Shown here: in pieces, positions 60,523 to 64,000 of the stretch
Numbering within the stretch: position 1 is the stretch's first letter
Layout: every line of letters begins with the position of its first letter
Source of the DNA: Longimicrobium sp.
GTDB taxonomy: Bacteria > Gemmatimonadota > Gemmatimonadetes > Longimicrobiales > Longimicrobiaceae
Assembly: GCA_036389135.1 (NCBI GenBank)
Contig: DASVQP010000070.1
Span: 81,517 to 145,516, forward strand
Direction of reading: 5' to 3'
Length of the DNA stretch: 64,000 nt
Program-made: the position numbers and the translations under genes
The notes under the pieces: generated by a model
The model's database searches: none
Told to the model about the DNA's origin: nothing
The model's input: only the letters and a program-made list of their open reading frames with translations

Positions 60523-62106
60523 CTAACGCACTTCAGTTCTCGCCCCGGTTTCCGTAATCCGCCCCTCCACCCCTGCCGTGATCGCCTGGCCGCGCGCATA
60601 GGCATCCAGCAAGCCCTGCACGGCCAGCCACTTCAGCGAGGGGCCGGGGGGGACGGCCTGCGTGGCGAGCTCGCGGAAGCGGTAGCCGTCGCCGTTGCCA
60701 AAGATGTAGTCGGGGACGGCGACCACGTAGACGCGCTCCTCCTCGAGCGGGGCCCAGCCGCTGTCGCGCTGGATCTCGACGCGGGTGACGCGGTCGCCGA
60801 CGGGGCGGGTTCGGTCGAAGGTGTAGCGGAGGCCGGAGACCTGGAGGAAGCGCCCCTCGCCGCGCCCGCCGGATACGGAGTTCTCCAGCACCGCCTTGCG
60901 CAGGTCGCGCCCGCGCAGCCAGACGAGGCCCACCGAGGTCGGGAAGCCAAAGGTGCGCTCCACGTGCTCCCAACGGACGGAGTCGCGGATCACGTCGTCG
61001 ATGCGCAGCGACCCGCCGTTCAGCACCGCCACGTCCGCCGCCTGCGTGGGGAAGGCGCGGCGCATGCGGTCCGCCAGCCAGTTGCCCCACGAGCTCTCGG
61101 AGTTGCGCACCGTCTCCTCGGTGGCGTCCAGCGGCGCGGTGGTGCGGCCGATGGCGACGTCAAAGGTGGGGATGCGCCCGCGCAGCCGCGCTGCCCACTT
61201 CGCCGTCACCTCGCGCTGGTAGGCGGGGTCGATCTCCACGGTGGAATCCAGCGCCACCGCCTCGGCGCGCACGGCGGGGCGGCGCCCGTCGCGGCCGATC
61301 ATCACGCGCCACACGCGCCGAGCGTTGGAGTCGCCCTTGGTGATCAGCGCGGTGCCGGCGGTGAGCGGGTCCTGGATGAGGAAGTGATCGTGCCCGCCCG
61401 CGATCCACACGAACTTGGGATGGCGGCGGCGCAGCGCGGCGATCTGGCGGTCGGTCACGAGCTCCAGGTGGGTGATCGCCACGATGGCATCCGCGCCGCG
61501 CCGCTCCAGGTCGCGGATCTGCCGCTCGGCGATCTCCAGGAAGGCGCTGTCCGCGCGGGCATACGTGCGCTGCGCATCCAGGAACGTCAGCGTGAAGACG
61601 CCGATCTTCATCCCGCCCGCCGCGATGATGGTGTCCCGCGCCAGCCGCGGAGTGGCGCTGTCGGTGACGGTCAGGTTGCCGGCCAGCCAGGGGAAGCGCG
61701 ACCCGCGCACCGCGTTGCGGAACATCGCGGGGTCCCGCTCGTCGAACTCGTGGTTGCCGGGCACCACCAGCATCGGCGCGCGCGCGTGGACGAAGTTCAG
61801 CGCGTCGATCATCTGCTCCCCCGCGAAGAGCTTGCTCTCCAGCGAGGGGGCGATGAAGTCGCCGGCGTGGAATATCATCACCGGGTGGCTCCAGGCGCGG
61901 CGGGTGCGCTCCACCAGCGTAGTGACGCGCCCCAGCCCGCCAACGTGCCCGTTCTCCACCGCGTCGATGCGGTACACGTCGTTGATCTGCACCACCGACA
62001 GCGCGGGGACGAAGCGGCCCTGCGCACCGGCCGGCGCGGCGGCAACCAGGAGCGCGGCCAGGGGCACCAGGGCGCGCGGAAAACGCATCGAAACTGCTGG
62101 CATCAT
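60523..62106 (-). CDS. Exported 5'-nucleotidase / 2',3'-cyclic phosphodiesterase family protein
   Basis: A 527-residue two-domain enzyme with signal peptide SMRFPRALVPLAALLVAAAP...AGAQ. The metallophosphatase domain shows VVQINDVYRID (first ligands), FHAGDFIAPS, VVPGNHEFDE and ITHLELVTD...AGGHDHFL; the C-terminal substrate domain has NGGSLRIDD and IFGNGDGYRF. Hydrolyses nucleotides in the periplasm. First ligand Asp-X-His/Asn block is altered (ND rather than D-x-H/N-G), which is worth noting. Start ATG at 62,106 or 62,088. Next genes follow within 30 bases on the same strand. Confidence 0.88.
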   Translation of the reverse strand: MMPAVSMRFPRALVPLAALLVAAAPAGAQGRFVPALSVVQINDVYRIDAVENGHVGGLGRVTTLVERTRRAWSHPVMIFHAGDFIAPSLESKLFAGEQMIDALNFVHARAPMLVVPGNHEFDERDPAMFRNAVRGSRFPWLAGNLTVTDSATPRLARDTIIAAGGMKIGVFTLTFLDAQRTYARADSAFLEIAERQIRDLERRGADAIVAITHLELVTDRQIAALRRRHPKFVWIAGGHDHFLIQDPLTAGTALITKGDSNARRVWRVMIGRDGRRPAVRAEAVALDSTVEIDPAYQREVTAKWAARLRGRIPTFDVAIGRTTAPLDATEETVRNSESSWGNWLADRMRRAFPTQAADVAVLNGGSLRIDDVIRDSVRWEHVERTFGFPTSVGLVWLRGRDLRKAVLENSVSGGRGEGRFLQVSGLRYTFDRTRPVGDRVTRVEIQRDSGWAPLEEERVYVVAVPDYIFGNGDGYRFRELATQAVPPGPSLKWLAVQGLLDAYARGQAITAGVEGRITETGARTEVR

Positions 62107-62636
62107 CAGGGAATTACGAGGATCGCGAACCGGAAGGGGTGAAAGCGGGTTCAGATTACGAAGAGCGCCGCGGATGCACAAGGCGAGACTCCCGCGCACT
62201 CTGCCGGGCTGGAAGTTCTCACCCGAACCCCACTTCCTGAGAGAGCCGCCGACCCCGACCCCCGCCGTGCCCCACGGTCCCGTGCGGCGCCCGAAGGAGA
62301 CGACCTCCGCCGGTCGCCTGGGTCCAGCACGTGTTCGGGGCCTCGTTCCACCTGAACGTGCGGTGCACCGCACGCGCAGGTCCGGACCCAGCACATGGTC
62401 CGAACATAGTCCGGGGCGGTGCGGGTCGCGGAGACCGTCTCCTTCACTACGCGCACGAGATCAGGCGCAGGATCAACGTTCTGAGCGCGCTTCGTTCAGG
62501 AAATGTGCGCGTCCGGGCACCTTCCCGCACGAAATCCTTCCGCACCGCGCGAAGTCGCATTATCTTCACTTCCCCCCCACAGCCACGCGCACCCGTCTCC
62601 GGCCCTCGCCGCCGCGTCGCCGCACCCCTGTTGCCG
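62107..62636. other. 530-base divergent intergenic region
   Basis: Between the divergent nucleotidase and M23 peptidase genes. Holds a large palindrome at 62,351-62,380; I see no open frame with coding character, no tRNA and no clear -35/-10 pair. Confidence 0.5.
62351..62380. promoter_or_regulatory. Perfect palindrome, candidate operator
   Basis: CGTGCGGTG joined directly to CACCGCACG (62,357-62,374) with no loop, flanked by CCTG on the left and CAGG on the right at equal distance. The symmetry without loop suits a dimeric DNA-binding protein more than an RNA hairpin. Confidence 0.55.
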
Positions 62637-63644
62637 ATGTACCTCCCCGCCTCCATACGCAAGCACGCGCCGCCGCTCCTGGCGGGCGCCGCACTGGCCG
62701 CCGTCGCGCTGGCAGGCGTGGCCGCGCTCGCCCGTGCCGGCAGCACCGCGCCCGCCGACCCGCCGATGGTGCTCGCCGCCATCCACGCGGCTCCGGCCGT
62801 CACGGTGGACACGCTCTTCGTGGGCGGCTTCGCGCGCGGTTCCTTCACCGAGGCGCTCGCCACGCTGGCCAGCGACCTGTCGCCGGCGGAGCGTGGGATG
62901 GTGGGGCGGCACCTGGACAAGATCTACATGCCGGTGCTGGAGGGCGGGGCGCTGAGCGGGGGCGGGCGGCTGCGGGTGGCGTACGAGCGCACCCGGCGGC
63001 CGGACGGCACCACCCGTTCCATCCAGGTGCTCGCCGCCGAGGCCGCTGTGGGCGGGGGGATGCACACCGTCTTCCTGTACGACCAGGGCGAGGCGCCCGG
63101 CTACTACGACGACCTGGGCCGCTCGCTGGACCCGGCCGCCTGGAGCGGCCCGCTGGCCGCCGTGCGCGTGACCTCGCCCTTCAAGCTGGACCGGATGCAC
63201 CCGCTGCTGCGCCGCATCCTGCCGCACACCGGCGTGGACCTGGCGGCCGGCTACGGCACCCCGGTGCGGGCCACGGGCGACGGGAGCGTGTCGTACGCGG
63301 CGCCGCGCGGCGGCTACGGCAACATGGTGGAGATCCAGCATCCCAACGGCTACGCCACACGCTACGCCCACCTGTCGCGCATCTCCCCCGCCGTCGCCGC
63401 GGGGATGCCGGTGCACCAGGGCGACGTGATCGGCTACGTGGGCTCCTCGGGCCTCGCGACCGGCCCGCACCTGCACTACGAGGTGCGCCGCAAGGGCCGC
63501 CCGGTGAACCCCCTCCTCGCGCAGGCCGACGCCGGCTCCACCCGCGACGTCGGCTACGACGACGGCTGGCGCGGCGAGCGCCGCAAGCTGGGCCGCCTCC
63601 TGGCCCGCGCGCCCACGCTGGTGTCGCGCAGGGCGTTCCGGTAG
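62637..63644 (+). CDS. M23-family metallopeptidase (LytM/peptidoglycan endopeptidase)
   Basis: A 335-residue exported or membrane-anchored protein. Hydrophobic N-terminal segment at about 11-33 (PPLLAGAALAAVALAGVAAL). The catalytic M23 domain at about 185-300 has the zinc site HTGVDLAAGYGTPV (HxxxD) and the second motif GPHLHYEVRRKGRPVNP, both complete, so it should be active on peptidoglycan cross-links. The domain before it (80-180) resembles the N-terminal domains of ShyA/MepM-type endopeptidases. ATG at 62,637. Terminator-like repeat follows. Confidence 0.9.
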   Translation: MYLPASIRKHAPPLLAGAALAAVALAGVAALARAGSTAPADPPMVLAAIHAAPAVTVDTLFVGGFARGSFTEALATLASDLSPAERGMVGRHLDKIYMPVLEGGALSGGGRLRVAYERTRRPDGTTRSIQVLAAEAAVGGGMHTVFLYDQGEAPGYYDDLGRSLDPAAWSGPLAAVRVTSPFKLDRMHPLLRRILPHTGVDLAAGYGTPVRATGDGSVSYAAPRGGYGNMVEIQHPNGYATRYAHLSRISPAVAAGMPVHQGDVIGYVGSSGLATGPHLHYEVRRKGRPVNPLLAQADAGSTRDVGYDDGWRGERRKLGRLLARAPTLVSRRAFR

Positions 63645-63681
63645 GCGCAGGCAGGCCCCCTCCCCCGCTCGTCAACTCACG

Positions 63682-63714
63682 GCCCCTCCCCCAATAACCA
63701 CCTGGGGGAGGGGC
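63682..63714 (+). terminator. Terminator of the M23 peptidase gene
   Basis: GCCCCTCCCCCA (63,682-63,693) pairs perfectly with TGGGGGAGGGGC (63,703-63,714), followed by GTTTGC. The segment in front (CCCCCTCCCCCGCTCGTCAA) recalls the head of family A repeats. Confidence 0.75.
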
Positions 63715-64000
63715 GTTTGCAATGCATTGGTGCCGCGTGGCAGGTTGCGGCGCGGGGGATGGCACGGGCAGCCACGTGGGGCGGCCCCTACGGAATTCGT
63801 GCGTGTGGCGCGGCCCGAGCGGGGGTGGGGGTGGGCAGACACGCAGGGAACACGCAGGTCTGCCCCTGATATGGAAGGGCACCCGTGTCAAGGTGCGTGT
63901 GGCAACCTTCTACGCGCCGCCACGATATGGTAGGAGGGGCGCCCCCAAGGCCAAAACGACGATGAATCCGCCTGATATGCGCCGGTTAGGTCTTTCGACC
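63715..64000. other. Gene-free right end of the window
   Basis: No credible gene. Contains a minus-orientation family B repeat at 63,763-63,791 and a further imperfect inverted pair, GGGCAGACACGC with GCAGGTCTGCCC, near 63,831-63,868. Confidence 0.5.
63763..63791 (-). repeat. Family B palindromic repeat, inverted copy
   Basis: Read on the minus strand: GTAGGGGCCGCCCCACGTGG then CTGCCCGTG. The ends match the copy at 20,786-20,814, although the arms have diverged. Confidence 0.55.

Overview
This is a 64 kb stretch of a GC-rich bacterial chromosome. Large TonB-dependent receptors with carboxypeptidase-regulatory N-termini, an approximately 1,600-residue NAD-type glutamate dehydrogenase, many exported proteins with an outer-membrane cell plan and the small lineage-type proteins together suggest a Gemmatimonadota bacterium, probably Longimicrobium-like. 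That assignment is inference from gene content; the window holds no rRNA or tRNA gene that I can recognise.

Layout. 1-8,500: HD-GYP signalling protein (cut by the window edge), MsrB, an alpha/beta-hydrolase-OsmC fusion, a diacylglycerol-type glycosyltransferase, a disulfide oxidoreductase, a nitrilase, and a coupled run DUF486 - TIGR04282 glycosyltransferase - PnuC. 8,500-15,000: HipBA, a TIGR04283 glycosyltransferase overlapping a TolB/TPR protein, two small coiled-coil proteins, a fasciclin protein, a PIN toxin with a small partner, and a decayed HicAB. 15,000-26,700: DoxX, NAD-GDH, then a TonB receptor / anti-sigma / ECF sigma unit and a plug-domain protein. 26,700-38,100: an ABC exporter whose permease and ATPase genes are separated by a VapBC-type pair and an AbiEii-type pair, followed by a 1,346-residue KAP NTPase and an Abi/HEPN gene lying inside a partial segmental duplication. 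38,000-51,000: outer-membrane, phosphatase, ArgR, TlpA, BNR-repeat, TonB-receptor and FAD-monooxygenase genes, ending in a stop-interrupted DoxX, DUF2784 and a TPR protein. 51,000-64,000: a sensor kinase, an AbrB-Doc module with a wrecked toxin, a Mn/Zn ABC importer operon, a CBS protein, a small subtilase, a 5'-nucleotidase and an M23 peptidase.

Three themes link the parts. First, toxin-antitoxin and defence-type genes occur as small, visibly more A/T-rich islets (HipBA, PIN pair, HicAB, VapBC, AbiEii, KAP, Abi/HEPN, AbrB-Doc), several of them splitting older operons and several in decay. Second, at least four families of short palindromic repeats recur between genes, often touching stop codons. 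Third, the KAP/Abi segment is bounded by truncated second copies of an ABC ATPase gene and of an LVIVD-repeat gene, which records how the island arose. The KAP-Abi segment is the best candidate here for an undescribed system.
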